Positions 51,737-62,157 are shown, numbered from the stretch's first letter. The stretch is 64,000 bases of DNA from SIG220 sp045615545 (GCA_045615545.1 JAZLFA010000067.1:18586-82585), one strand, 5' to 3'. Numbers and translations are program-made. Notes: generated by a model from the sequence alone, not told the origin.

Positions 51737-54700
51737 ATGTCAAGAAACATTAACGAACTTAAAACATTAAATAATGATCGTCGTGATTACAGTAAGATTT
51801 CTGGTGAACTTTCTTTACCAAATCTTGTTGAAATCCAAACGAGCTCATATCAAGAATTCCAAGAGAAGGGATTAGATGAAGTATTTAAAGAATCATTCCC
51901 TATCTCTAACTTTGCTGACACATTAACTATTGACTATGTTAGTGTTCGTTTAGGCGAGCCAAAACATACATTCTTAGAATGCAAAGCAAAAGAATTAACT
52001 TATAGTGTTCCAATTCATGTAACACTTAGATTAACTCATAAAGACACCGGTGAAATCCAAGAAAGTGAAGTTTACATGGGCGAATTCCCAATGATGACCG
52101 CTTCTGGAACATTTATCGTTAACGGTGCTGAAAGAGTTATCGTTTCTCAATTAGTGAGATCTCCTGGTGCATATATGCATAAGGAAACTAAAGCCGGTAA
52201 AGATTTATACGAAGGCGATTTAATGCCAGGACGTGGTGCTTGGTTACAATTTGAAAGCGATGCAAAGGATATGTTAAGTGTCCGTATCGATAGACAAAGA
52301 AAATTACACGCAACCACATTAATCCGTGCTATTGGTATTGAAAATAGTGATGAAATTATCAAACTCTTCGGTAGAAGTGAAGCTTTAAGTAACACTTTAG
52401 AAAAAGAAGAAGATTTAAAGATTAAGAGTGAAAAACAAGCTCTTACTGATATCTTCAAGAAGATGAAGAGTGGTGAACCAATCACTGAAGAAGGTATTTA
52501 TACATTCTTATACCAAAAATTCTTTGACGCTAAACGTTATGATTTAGGCCGTGCTGGTAGATTTAAATTCATCAAGAAATTAGGAATCTACAATCGTTTA
52601 CCTGGTTGCACTCTTGCTGAAAACTTAGTTACAGCTGATGGTGAAATTCTATATAAGAAAGGTCACACATTAACCGCTGAAGAAGTCAATCATTTAAGAG
52701 ATATTGAATTCTTTGAAAAAGGTGCTCATGAATTAAAACTCAAAGTTAACGAAAAATTAGATAACCATAACATTGTTAATATTGTTAAAGTTTATTCTAA
52801 TGTTAAAAAAGATAAAGTTTGCCACGTCATTGGTACAGATTTAAATAGTTCCTGTATCCATATGATTATCCCTGATATCATCGCGGTATTCTCATATTTC
52901 TTAAACGTTATGGATAACATTGGTACAACCGATGATATCGATCACTTAGGAAATAGACGTATTAGATGTGTTGGCGAATTAATTCAAAACCAATTCCGTG
53001 TTGGTTTAGCAAAAATGGTCAAGACAGTCCAACAAAAGATGTCAATTTCCGATTTAGGCAATGTTAAACCAAAAGCCTTAATTAACCCAAGACCATTAAC
53101 TGCTTCTATCCGTGAATTCTTTGCAAGTTCACAACTTAGCCAATTCATGGATCAAACAAACCCACTCGCAGAATTAACAAATAAACGTAGATTATCTGCT
53201 TTAGGTCCAGGTGGTTTAACAAGAGATAGAGCTTCTACTGAAGTTCGTGACGTTCACGTTTCTCACTATGGTAGAATCTGTCCTATTGAAACTCCTGAAG
53301 GTCAAAACATTGGTCTTATTAATAACTTAGCAAGCTATGCAAAAGTTAATAAATATGGCTTTATTGAAACACCATACCGTAAAGTTGATAAAAAGACTAT
53401 GAGAGTCTTAAGCGATGTCGCTCACAGTGAATATCTTTCCGCTGATCAAGAGTGGGATTATGTTATTGCTGAAGCTAACATTAACTTAGGCCCTAATGGT
53501 GAAATCTTGGATGAACAAGTTATCGCTAGATATAAAGGTGAAAACATCCTAGCTCCTAGAGAAGAAGTTGATTACGTTGACGTCAGTCCTAAACAAATCG
53601 TCTCTATTGCTGCTGGATGTATTCCATTCCTCGAAAACGATGATACTACACGTGCTCTTATGGGTGCGAACATGCAACGTCAGGCGTTACCTTTATTAAA
53701 ACCTACCGCGCCACTCGTGGGCACGGGACTAGAACATCAAATCGCTCGTGATAGTGGTTTAGCCGTTGTCTCTGGCGTTGATGGTAAAGTTATTTATAGC
53801 GATTCCCGTAAAATTGTTATTAAAGAAAAAGGCGTTAAAGAACCACATGTCTATGAACTTCAAAAATTTGAACGTTCTAACCAAGGTACATGCATTAACC
53901 AAGTTAGTATTGTTAAAACTGGTGATGATGTTACCCGTGGACAAATCATTGCCGATGGTCCTGCAATGCAAAATGGCGATCTTGCCTTAGGTCAAAACGT
54001 TACAATCGCTTTCATGACATGGAATGGTTACAACTATGAAGACGCTGTCATCATGTCTGAAAGACTTGTTAAAGATGATGTTTATACATCAATTCATATT
54101 GAAAAATATGAACTCGAATGTCGTAGTATTCCAAAATTAGGGGACGAAGAAATTACTGCTGAAATCCCTAATGTTGGACTTGAAGCAAAAGCACACTTAG
54201 ACGAACGTGGTATTGTTACCATTGGTAGTGAAGTGCGTGAAGGCGACATCCTTGTTGGTAAAGTTACTCCACGTGGTTTAACAGAACCAACCCCTGAAGA
54301 AAAATTATTAATGGCTATCTTTGGAAAGAATCCAAAAGAAGGCAAAGATGCTTCACTTCGTGTTCCACATGGTGGTGCCGGTATCGTTCTTGATGTCAAG
54401 ATTGATAAACGTGAAGGCAGAGATAATGATGCTGAACTTGCAGCAGGCGTTAATGAACGTGTCACAGTCTACGTTGTACAAAAACGTAAGATTAGTGAAG
54501 GTGATAAGATGTCTGGTCGTCATGGTAACAAAGGTGTTATTTCTCGTATCTTACCAGTTGAAGATATGCCATTCTTACCAGATGGTACACCAGTTGACAT
54601 TATGTTAAACCCATTAGGTGTTCCTAGCCGTATGAATATTGGACAGATCTTAGAAGTTCACTTAGGTATGGCACTTAAGAAACTTGGCTATCGTATTGCA

Positions 54701-55333
54701 ACCCCAGTTTTCGATGGAATTACCAATGAAGAAATCTTTGATTTAATGAATAAAGCTGGCATGGATCCAGATGGAAAGACTGTCTTATATGATGGACGTA
54801 CAGGTGAAAGATTTGATGAAAGAATCACTGTCGGAGTCATGTACATGATTAAGTTAGTCCACATGGTTGATGATAAGTTACACGCTCGTGCAACTGGACC
54901 ATATAGCTTAGTTACTCAACAACCTCTTGGTGGTAAAGCACAAAATGGTGGTCAGAGATTCGGTGAAATGGAAGTCTGGGCACTTGAAGCTTATGGTGCT
55001 GCTCATGTCCTTCAAGAAATTATCACTGTCAAATCTGATGACCGTGTTGGTAGAAGAAAGACTTATGAAGCAATCATTAAAGGTCACGATTTACCAAAAG
55101 CAGGTATTCCTGAAGCCTTCAAGGTTTTAGTAAAAGAATTACAAGGTTTAGCGATGAATGTTACCTTACTTGATAACAACAGTGAACCTATTGATATGGA
55201 TGCGTTAGCAAAAGAAATTCAAAAAGAAGAAAAACGCACCAATGATTCTATCCGTCATTTAGGTGGCGAAGCAGAAGAAATCGGCGTGGATATGGAAGAT
55301 TTAACGACTATATTCACAAAAGATGAAGAATAA
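51737..55333 (+). CDS. rpoB: RNA polymerase beta subunit
   Basis: This 1198-residue subunit has normal Firmicute size and motifs: the rifampicin region FFASSQLSQFMDQTNPLAELTNKRRLSALGPGGL, EDAVIMSERLVKDD, KMSGRHGNKG, and GQRFGEMEVWALEAYGA. In the rifampicin region the usual residues (D-Q, H-as-N, S-as-S-A) read TNKRRLSALG. The usual His of THKRR is therefore Asn here, a change reported in naturally rifampicin-tolerant groups; the effect is not tested. AAAGGAG precedes the ATG, and rpoC follows by 16 bases. Confidence 0.99.
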   Translation: MSRNINELKTLNNDRRDYSKISGELSLPNLVEIQTSSYQEFQEKGLDEVFKESFPISNFADTLTIDYVSVRLGEPKHTFLECKAKELTYSVPIHVTLRLTHKDTGEIQESEVYMGEFPMMTASGTFIVNGAERVIVSQLVRSPGAYMHKETKAGKDLYEGDLMPGRGAWLQFESDAKDMLSVRIDRQRKLHATTLIRAIGIENSDEIIKLFGRSEALSNTLEKEEDLKIKSEKQALTDIFKKMKSGEPITEEGIYTFLYQKFFDAKRYDLGRAGRFKFIKKLGIYNRLPGCTLAENLVTADGEILYKKGHTLTAEEVNHLRDIEFFEKGAHELKLKVNEKLDNHNIVNIVKVYSNVKKDKVCHVIGTDLNSSCIHMIIPDIIAVFSYFLNVMDNIGTTDDIDHLGNRRIRCVGELIQNQFRVGLAKMVKTVQQKMSISDLGNVKPKALINPRPLTASIREFFASSQLSQFMDQTNPLAELTNKRRLSALGPGGLTRDRASTEVRDVHVSHYGRICPIETPEGQNIGLINNLASYAKVNKYGFIETPYRKVDKKTMRVLSDVAHSEYLSADQEWDYVIAEANINLGPNGEILDEQVIARYKGENILAPREEVDYVDVSPKQIVSIAAGCIPFLENDDTTRALMGANMQRQALPLLKPTAPLVGTGLEHQIARDSGLAVVSGVDGKVIYSDSRKIVIKEKGVKEPHVYELQKFERSNQGTCINQVSIVKTGDDVTRGQIIADGPAMQNGDLALGQNVTIAFMTWNGYNYEDAVIMSERLVKDDVYTSIHIEKYELECRSIPKLGDEEITAEIPNVGLEAKAHLDERGIVTIGSEVREGDILVGKVTPRGLTEPTPEEKLLMAIFGKNPKEGKDASLRVPHGGAGIVLDVKIDKREGRDNDAELAAGVNERVTVYVVQKRKISEGDKMSGRHGNKGVISRILPVEDMPFLPDGTPVDIMLNPLGVPSRMNIGQILEVHLGMALKKLGYRIATPVFDGITNEEIFDLMNKAGMDPDGKTVLYDGRTGERFDERITVGVMYMIKLVHMVDDKLHARATGPYSLVTQQPLGGKAQNGGQRFGEMEVWALEAYGAAHVLQEIITVKSDDRVGRRKTYEAIIKGHDLPKAGIPEAFKVLVKELQGLAMNVTLLDNNSEPIDMDALAKEIQKEEKRTNDSIRHLGGEAEEIGVDMEDLTTIFTKDEE

Positions 55334-55349
55334 TTAGGAGGTAGTAACA

Positions 55350-58300
55350 ATGTTTGACGTAAAGAAACTTAGCGCAATTCAAGTTGGTCTTGCCTCTCCT
55401 GATACCATTAGAAGTTGGTCTCATGGTGAAGTTACTAAACCTGAAACAATTAACTACCGTAGCCAAAAGCCTGAAATGGATGGCTTATGCTGCGAAAAGA
55501 TCTTTGGTCCTAGCAAAGACTATGAATGTCACTGCGGTAAATATAAGAAAATTCGTTATGCCGGTATCACTTGTGAAAAGTGTGGTGTCGAAGTAACTAC
55601 CAAAGATGTTCGTAGAGATCGTATGGGTCATATTGAACTTGCTTCTCCATGTACTCATATTTGGTATTTAAAAGGTATTCCATCACGTATTGGATTAATT
55701 TTAAGTATCTCTCCTAAGGAACTCGAAGAAGTAACTTATTATGCTGCTCATATCTGTTTAAATCCAGGTAGAAGTTCAAAATTAAGTTACAAGATGATCA
55801 TTAATGAAAAGAATGGTCGTGAAAAATTTATTGAAGCTATTGAAGAAGTTAAAAAATATGGTGAAGAATGGGGCTTAGTGCCAGGCAGTGATGCCGAAGC
55901 TCGTAGTAATGAATTATTAGCCTCACTTAATAATCCATACGAAGTATTTGACTTCCAAAGCTGTGCATTATTCTTAAAAGAATTCGCTTTAGCGGAATTC
56001 GGTGAAGGTGCTGCAGCAGTTAAAAGACTTCTCCAAGAAGTTGATTTAGATAAAGAAGCGGCAGATATTTCCGCTCGTATTAAAGAAACAAGTGCTGTTC
56101 AAAGAGCAAAATACACAAAACAACTCGAAGTTATCGAAGCCTTCAGAAGCTCAAATAATAAACCTGAGTGGATGGTTCTAGATGTTATTCCAGTCATACC
56201 ACCAGATTTAAGACCTATGCTTCAACTTGATGGTGGAAGATATGCTTCTAGTGACTTAAACGATTTATATCGTCGTGTTATTTCTCGTAACACTCGTTTA
56301 AAGAAACTTATCGATATGAATTCACCAACCGTTATCTTGATGAACGAAAAACGTATGCTTCAAGAAGCTGTTGATGCTTTAATCGATAATGGTAGAAGAA
56401 ATAAACCTGTTACCGGTCCTGGTGGAAGAGCTTTAAAGAGCTTATCCTCTGGCTTAAAAGGTAAACAAGGTAGATTTAGACAAAACCTTTTAGGTAAACG
56501 TGTTGACTATAGTGGTCGTAGCGTTATCGCAGTTGGTCCATTCTTAAAGATGTATCAATGCGGTCTTCCACGTGAAATGGCAATTCAATTATTACGTCCA
56601 TTTATCGCGTGTGAACTCTTAAAACGTAAAGTTGCTACAAGCCATAGACAAGCTGATAAGATTATTGATCGTTATGAAAATGTTGTATTTGATATTATCG
56701 AAGAAATCATTTCTAAACACCCAGTACTCCTTAACCGTGCTCCTACACTTCACCGTTTAGGTATTCAAGCATTCCAACCAATCTTAGTTGATGGACGTGC
56801 AATCCGTTTACACCCACTTGTTTGTACCGGATTTAACGCTGACTTCGATGGTGACCAGATGGCTGTTCACGTACCACTAAGTAAAGCCGCTCAAGAAGAA
56901 GCTCTTCACTTAATGCTCGCAAGTAATAACATTCTTGGTCCTAAAGATGGTAAACCAATCGTTACTCCATCCCAAGACATGGTTTTAGGTAACTACTATT
57001 TAACAATGGAAGAAACCAAAGAAGAATTCTTAGCGAAAGCAAAGCAATTTGAAAAAGCTGGGGATTTAGATGAGGCAGAAAGATTTGAAGTTTACGCTGC
57101 TAGTGAAGGTAAAGTCTTCCGTCATGTTAATGAAGTTTTATTGGCCTATCAAACAAAACAAATTCACTTACATAACCGTATTGCAATCTTAGGTAGAGCC
57201 ATCCATAAAGTTGGCTTAACTAAAGAAATGGAAGAAGGATATTTAATTACTTCTGTTGGTAAAATTATTTTCAACCAAATCTTCCCTAATGACTTCCCAT
57301 ATTTAAATGCTGTTAATGCGGATAATCTTGCTGATAACATCCCTTCATATTTCGTACCAAAAGGTACAAATATCAAAGAAATCGTTGCAAAAACCCCATT
57401 AATGTCTCCATTTAAGAAGAAAGACTTAGGTAAGATTATTAATGAAATCTTCCAACGTTATGATCGTAAAGGTAATCCAAAAACTAGTGCGGTTCTTGAT
57501 AAACTTAAAGATCAAGGATTCCGTTATTCAACTGTTGCTGGATTTACTGTTTCTATTACCGATGTTCCTATCGTTAGTGGTAAAGCCGAAATCCTTAAAG
57601 ATGGCGATGCTAAGGTTGAAGAAATCAATAGCATGTTCAATTATGGTTTATTAACTGATGAAGAAAGACATGAACAAGTCGTTAAGGTTTGGACAAATGT
57701 TCTTGATACAGTTAGAACTAGACTTACAAATGAATGGAAACTTAATAATAAGAACCCAATCTACATGATGTCTGATTCCGGTGCTCGTGGTAATATTTCT
57801 AACATTACTCAGTTAGCTGGTATGAGAGGCCTTATGGGTAACACTTCTGGTGGTACAATTGAACTTCCAGTTAAGTCATGTTTCCGTGAAGGTATGAGTG
57901 TTTCTGAATTCTTTATTGCTACTCACGGCGCTCGTAAAGGTGGTGCTGATACCGCCCTTAAGACAGCTGACTCTGGTTACTTAACAAGAAGATTAGTTGA
58001 TGTTTCTCAAGATGTTATCGTTAGAGAAATTGACTGCGGAACTGACCATGGTTATGTTGTTAAAGAAATTAGAGATACTGCTAGAAATGCGGTCATTGTT
58101 AAATTATATGATCGTTTAGTTGGTAGATATGCTCTTAGAGATGTAGTTGATCCAAAGACTAAAGCAGTCATTGTTGAAGGTAACACTATGATCAACGAAG
58201 AAAGCGCTCAAAAGATTATTGATGCTGGTATTACCGAAGTTGAAATCAGAAGCTTATTCACCTGTGAAACTAAAGATGGTGTCTGTGCACACTGTTATGG

Positions 58301-59255
58301 ACGTAACTTAGCTACAGGTAGAGAAGTACAAATTGGTGAAGCTGTCGGTATTATGGCTGCCCAATCCATTGGTGAACCTGGTACTCAATTAACAATGAGA
58401 ACCTTCCATACTGGTGGTGTTGCTGGTAGCGATATTACTCAAGGTTTACCTCGTGTTCAAGAATTATTCGAAGCACGTAATCCTAAAGGTGAAGCCCTTA
58501 TCTCTGAAATCAGTGGTAAAGTTACTGCGATTGAAGAAAAAGGTGGCTTCTATAGAGTTACTGTTAAAAACGATCTTGAAGAAAAAACTTATGATACTCC
58601 ATATGGCGCGAAACTCCGCGTCAGTAAGGGTAGCGTAGTGAAAAATGGTGGTAAGATTACTGAAGGCGCAATTTCACCTAAGAAATTACTCGAATTTAGT
58701 GATGTTACTGAAGTTGAACGTTACATCTTAAAAGAAGTTCAAAAAGTTTATAGTTTACAAGATATCGGTATTTCCGATAAGCATATCGAAGTTATTGTTA
58801 GACAAATGCTTAAGAAAGTATTTATCATCGATGCTGGCGATACCGACTTATTAGCGGGTACCCGCGCTAGCATTAATGTTGTAACAGCGAAGAATAACGA
58901 AGCCATTGTTAATGGCAAACGTCCAGCGGTGTTCCAACCATTAATCTTAGGTATCACTAAAGCTGCTCTTGAAACTGATTCCTTCTTATCAGCAGCTTCC
59001 TTCCAAGAAACAACTCGTGTATTAACCGATGCCGCTATTAAAGGTAAAATCGATTACTTACACGGTTTAAAAGAAAACGTCATTACTGGTCACTTAATTC
59101 CAGCAGGACGTGGCTTAATGGATGAGGCTGAAGCAGAAAGAATCATTGATGAATTTACCGTTGAAGGTACAATGGATGTCGTTAAAGATAGATACGTTGA
59201 AGACCATGAACGTGCAATCAATGAAATTAAGCAAAAAATCGAACACAAAAACTAA
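55350..59255 (+). CDS. rpoC: RNA polymerase beta' subunit
   Basis: This 1301-residue subunit has N-terminal zinc ligands CHCGKYKKIRYAGITCEKCG, the active-site NADFDGDQMAVH, a trigger loop region MRTFHTGGVAG and a second zinc site CETKDGVCAHCYGRN. It forms the catalytic core with RpoB. AGGAGG precedes it. A strong terminator follows 15 bases after its stop. Confidence 0.99.
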   Translation: MFDVKKLSAIQVGLASPDTIRSWSHGEVTKPETINYRSQKPEMDGLCCEKIFGPSKDYECHCGKYKKIRYAGITCEKCGVEVTTKDVRRDRMGHIELASPCTHIWYLKGIPSRIGLILSISPKELEEVTYYAAHICLNPGRSSKLSYKMIINEKNGREKFIEAIEEVKKYGEEWGLVPGSDAEARSNELLASLNNPYEVFDFQSCALFLKEFALAEFGEGAAAVKRLLQEVDLDKEAADISARIKETSAVQRAKYTKQLEVIEAFRSSNNKPEWMVLDVIPVIPPDLRPMLQLDGGRYASSDLNDLYRRVISRNTRLKKLIDMNSPTVILMNEKRMLQEAVDALIDNGRRNKPVTGPGGRALKSLSSGLKGKQGRFRQNLLGKRVDYSGRSVIAVGPFLKMYQCGLPREMAIQLLRPFIACELLKRKVATSHRQADKIIDRYENVVFDIIEEIISKHPVLLNRAPTLHRLGIQAFQPILVDGRAIRLHPLVCTGFNADFDGDQMAVHVPLSKAAQEEALHLMLASNNILGPKDGKPIVTPSQDMVLGNYYLTMEETKEEFLAKAKQFEKAGDLDEAERFEVYAASEGKVFRHVNEVLLAYQTKQIHLHNRIAILGRAIHKVGLTKEMEEGYLITSVGKIIFNQIFPNDFPYLNAVNADNLADNIPSYFVPKGTNIKEIVAKTPLMSPFKKKDLGKIINEIFQRYDRKGNPKTSAVLDKLKDQGFRYSTVAGFTVSITDVPIVSGKAEILKDGDAKVEEINSMFNYGLLTDEERHEQVVKVWTNVLDTVRTRLTNEWKLNNKNPIYMMSDSGARGNISNITQLAGMRGLMGNTSGGTIELPVKSCFREGMSVSEFFIATHGARKGGADTALKTADSGYLTRRLVDVSQDVIVREIDCGTDHGYVVKEIRDTARNAVIVKLYDRLVGRYALRDVVDPKTKAVIVEGNTMINEESAQKIIDAGITEVEIRSLFTCETKDGVCAHCYGRNLATGREVQIGEAVGIMAAQSIGEPGTQLTMRTFHTGGVAGSDITQGLPRVQELFEARNPKGEALISEISGKVTAIEEKGGFYRVTVKNDLEEKTYDTPYGAKLRVSKGSVVKNGGKITEGAISPKKLLEFSDVTEVERYILKEVQKVYSLQDIGISDKHIEVIVRQMLKKVFIIDAGDTDLLAGTRASINVVTAKNNEAIVNGKRPAVFQPLILGITKAALETDSFLSAASFQETTRVLTDAAIKGKIDYLHGLKENVITGHLIPAGRGLMDEAEAERIIDEFTVEGTMDVVKDRYVEDHERAINEIKQKIEHKN

Positions 59256-59270
59256 TTAACTTAGTTAATA

Positions 59271-59300
59271 AGCACCCAGCAAAATGGGTGCTTTTGTTTT
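59271..59300 (+). terminator. rpoBC operon terminator
   Basis: A perfect 8-bp stem AGCACCCA/TGGGTGCT (59271-59278, 59285-59292) is followed by TTTTGTTTT. Confidence 0.92.
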
Positions 59301-59353
59301 ATAAAAACACTCAATGTGTTATTATGGTAAAGATAAAAGGATAATAATTAATT

Positions 59354-59740
59354 ATGTCAATGAGAAACCATGCAATATTTTGGAACTACTTAATGATGAT
59401 TTTGGGCTCACTAGCGGGTTTATTATTTGTTTTAGTAGGAATAGTTGATATGGCTCAAGCTGATGCCGTAGCAAGTAAAATTAGTGGCGCGACTGCTAAA
59501 GATGTAGTGCTTGCATGCACCGTATTTATTTGCTGTGGCTCATTAGCTGTAATAATTAATCTTACCGTAGCCTTTCTTTCGGCTTATTACATTAAAACTG
59601 CCAAAGTAAGAAAGCCATTAATTATTATGGGAATACTTTCGTTAATATTTAATATGATCGTTCCGGGGATATTGATGTTATGTATCAAACAACAAGAACT
59701 AGATGAACCATATACACCTTATGTTCCAAAGAAGAAATAG
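59354..59740 (+). CDS. Three-span membrane protein, unknown function
   Basis: This 128-residue protein has membrane segments at about 12-33, 48-76 and 87-108 and a polar tail EPYTPYVPKKK. It is weakly like small DUF4064-type proteins, but I do not assign it. It starts after an extended -10 (TGTTATTAT, 59317-59325) and AAGGAT. The protease-like gene follows 18 bases later, so they are probably cotranscribed. Confidence 0.65.
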   Translation: MSMRNHAIFWNYLMMILGSLAGLLFVLVGIVDMAQADAVASKISGATAKDVVLACTVFICCGSLAVIINLTVAFLSAYYIKTAKVRKPLIIMGILSLIFNMIVPGILMLCIKQQELDEPYTPYVPKKK

Positions 59741-59758
59741 TAAGAAGGATAAATTATT

Positions 59759-61477
59759 ATGAATAGACAAAAAATTATCAGTTTAGGTTTAATAAGTGCA
59801 TTTATATTTGGTTCAGCTTTTTCTACGTTATTTTCGTTAAAAAAAGATATTATCGTTCATGATCAAATTTATATAGCTCAAGAAATTCAAAATAGATTAG
59901 ATGAATATCAAGAAAAATATTTAATTAACGATCCTATCTTTAAAGAACAAATCACATCAAAGGCAATTTTTGAAGTAGGTAATTACGCGAAAAAATTATA
60001 TGAAGAAAAAGAGATATCTTCTTATCAAATAAATAAGGAAAGTGTTGTAATTACTAATAAATGTGGGCTTATTGCAGCTTTTTCCCCTGTTATTAGTGGT
60101 ACCTATAGTGGTGATAAAATCGTTTTAAATTACACAAAAGTATTACCAAATATGATGATTTATAATGAGGCAAAAGATGTGGTGGAAGGAAGGCAACCTC
60201 TTCCAGAAGGATTTCATAATGACGCTGAACTTATGCCTTCAGTATGTAAAGACCTCGCGAATGAATTCACCCATGTAAACTATGATGAAAAAGATTTTGT
60301 TAAAGCAGTTCCTTTATCAAAAGAATTTTTACAATCATTAGGACCAAATCAATTAGTGATGTTACTTGGACATGGAACTTATGTTGAAGGATATCATTCT
60401 ACCTTAAATACTGGTCGACAATTTTCTTGGGAAGATTATCAAAACGATCCTACTTATAGGGAGGATGTCCGCAATGGATTAATCGTGGATACTCCTGGGG
60501 GAGAAGCTTTCACAACAAGATATATTGAAAAATATGTTGGTGACCTCACTAATACTTTTATCTATTTTGGTGAATGTGAAAGTGCGAAAGATAATGCGCT
60601 CGCTAATTGTTTCTTAGCTAAAGGAGCGGCTGCGTTAGTGGCAAACACTCAAGCTATTTCTATGCGTTATGGCGACTTAATGCAATATACAACTGTTAAA
60701 AACCTTACTACCAAAAAAGATGATGGAAGTTACCATACTATTAAAGAAGCACTTCAAATTGCTAAAGATAAATACGGAGAATGTGACCCTGATGGGCTTC
60801 ATTCAACCCCTACTTTATTTGGAAATGAAAATTATTCTTTAGATTCCACAATTAAAGCGCCTTTATATCATGAAAACTATGAATATACAGGTGAAGAAAT
60901 TACATTCGTTAAGCCTGGAGTTGGCTTTCACGTTAAAGATGAAGCAACTAATAAAGGAATAGATGCTGGATTATATGAATTTGAAATCGTTTTAGAAGAT
61001 GGATATAAGTGGCCAAATGATGAAGATCCGGATGTAATTGATGTATTTGTTAATATCACCAAGAAAAGAGTTCATTTAGAAGATTTAGGTATTTTACCAG
61101 TAGCGTTAACAGATTTAGAGACAGACGGAGAACCTGTTAATTTATTTAAACCAGGTGAAACTGATATTGGAAAATTTACCTATGCTTTAGAAGAAAACGG
61201 TCAATATATATTTGAAGAAGAGATACCTTCAGTTAACAAACCTGGCACATATAATATAGCGTGGTTATTTGAAGGAGATAAAAATCACGCTGACTTAGGC
61301 GATTATCAGCATGGTTTTCAATATACGGTAGTTGTTAAACAAAAAGAAACCCCTATTCCTATAACTCCAACAAATAATGGTTTACCAGCTTGGGGTATTG
61401 CACTTATTTGTGTCGGTGGTGGACTTCTTTTGGTGGGCGCAATTCTTTATGTGAGATTCAAAAGAAAAGATAAATAA
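59759..61477 (+). CDS. Membrane-anchored caspase/gingipain-fold (clan CD-like) protein
   Basis: This 572-residue protein has a signal or anchor (residues 6-25). The catalytic-like region has a His in VMLLGHGTY (His205) and a Cys in YFGECESAKDN (Cys273), followed by AKGAAALVANTQAIS. The segment STPTLFGNENYSL (349-361) recalls the closing LFGDPxL of C25/CHAT-type peptidases. An Ig-like stretch (AGLYEFEIVLEDGYKWPNDED, 403-423) precedes a C-terminal membrane segment (545-566) with an RFKRKDK tail. It is probably an extracellular cysteine peptidase or peptidase-like protein. Catalysis and targets are not shown. Confidence 0.7.
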   Translation: MNRQKIISLGLISAFIFGSAFSTLFSLKKDIIVHDQIYIAQEIQNRLDEYQEKYLINDPIFKEQITSKAIFEVGNYAKKLYEEKEISSYQINKESVVITNKCGLIAAFSPVISGTYSGDKIVLNYTKVLPNMMIYNEAKDVVEGRQPLPEGFHNDAELMPSVCKDLANEFTHVNYDEKDFVKAVPLSKEFLQSLGPNQLVMLLGHGTYVEGYHSTLNTGRQFSWEDYQNDPTYREDVRNGLIVDTPGGEAFTTRYIEKYVGDLTNTFIYFGECESAKDNALANCFLAKGAAALVANTQAISMRYGDLMQYTTVKNLTTKKDDGSYHTIKEALQIAKDKYGECDPDGLHSTPTLFGNENYSLDSTIKAPLYHENYEYTGEEITFVKPGVGFHVKDEATNKGIDAGLYEFEIVLEDGYKWPNDEDPDVIDVFVNITKKRVHLEDLGILPVALTDLETDGEPVNLFKPGETDIGKFTYALEENGQYIFEEEIPSVNKPGTYNIAWLFEGDKNHADLGDYQHGFQYTVVVKQKETPIPITPTNNGLPAWGIALICVGGGLLLVGAILYVRFKRKDK

Positions 61478-61488
61478 GGAGTGAAGTT

Positions 61489-62031
61489 ATGCCGGTATCA
61501 ATTAGTTTAGGAAAACAGAATTCATTAAAAAGTATAATAATCATTTCTTTAGTGCTTATTCTATTTGGCGTTTTACTAATTACTTTTAATGCAACATCAC
61601 TAAATAAAAGCCGCAACTGGGTGGAGACTACTGCTCAAATAACAGAAATTAGAACAATATCAAGTGGCTCATCTACAACACATGAAGTAAAAGTAAAGTA
61701 TACATTTAATGATGTTAAATACGAAAACATGATACTCGACTATTACGATTCATCAATGCAACCACAACAAATTATTCCTATTAAAGTAAATCCAAGTAAT
61801 CCAACACAATTTATGTATGCGAATATGTCTACATTTACAGGTTTATTTATTGGTGGAGGGTGTATGATTGGAGTCGGTGTACTTATTCCGACCGTTTCTA
61901 TTTACTTACGAGTGAAAAAGAAGAAAAAAGCCAATTCTGCATTAGTAGAAGAAAAAACTAGTGATGAAAATATAGAAGAAGTCACTCCAGCAAAAAAAGA
62001 ACAAACATTTTTAAAACATAAAGACGAATAG
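61489..62031 (+). CDS. DUF3592-like membrane protein
   Basis: This 180-residue protein has a membrane segment at about 16-37, an extracytoplasmic beta domain (NWVETTAQITEIRT, HEVKVKYTFNDVKYEN, IPIKVNPSNPTQFM), a second segment at about 118-141 and a charged tail. The W-x2-T-x-A, V-x-Y and NPxNP pattern is that of DUF3592. Its function is unknown. AAGGAG precedes it. It ends at a terminator and is the third gene of the 59.3-62 kb unit. Confidence 0.78.
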   Translation: MPVSISLGKQNSLKSIIIISLVLILFGVLLITFNATSLNKSRNWVETTAQITEIRTISSGSSTTHEVKVKYTFNDVKYENMILDYYDSSMQPQQIIPIKVNPSNPTQFMYANMSTFTGLFIGGGCMIGVGVLIPTVSIYLRVKKKKKANSALVEEKTSDENIEEVTPAKKEQTFLKHKDE

Positions 62032-62056
62032 TTAATATTAAAATATTAATACTTAA

Positions 62057-62096
62057 GAAAGGGTTTTCTTTTTCTGGAAACCTTTTCTTTTTTATT
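62057..62096 (+). terminator. Terminator after the DUF3592-like gene
   Basis: A 12-bp stem with two or three G-T pairs, GAAAGGGTTTTC (62057-62068) against GGAAACCTTTTC (62076-62087), then TTTTTTATTT. Confidence 0.85.
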
Positions 62097-62124
62097 TATA
62101 TTTTTATGAAAAATTAATTTTTTA

Positions 62125-62146
62125 CCCCTATTTATAAATATGGGGG
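62125..62146 (+). repeat. Hairpin/near-palindrome upstream of the structured RNA
   Basis: CCCCTAT (62125-62131) pairs with ATGGGGG (62140-62146) around an A/T loop. It may be an operator, part of the RNA, or a promoter element. I see no good -35/-10 pair here. Confidence 0.35.
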
Positions 62147-62157
62147 AATTATTGATT

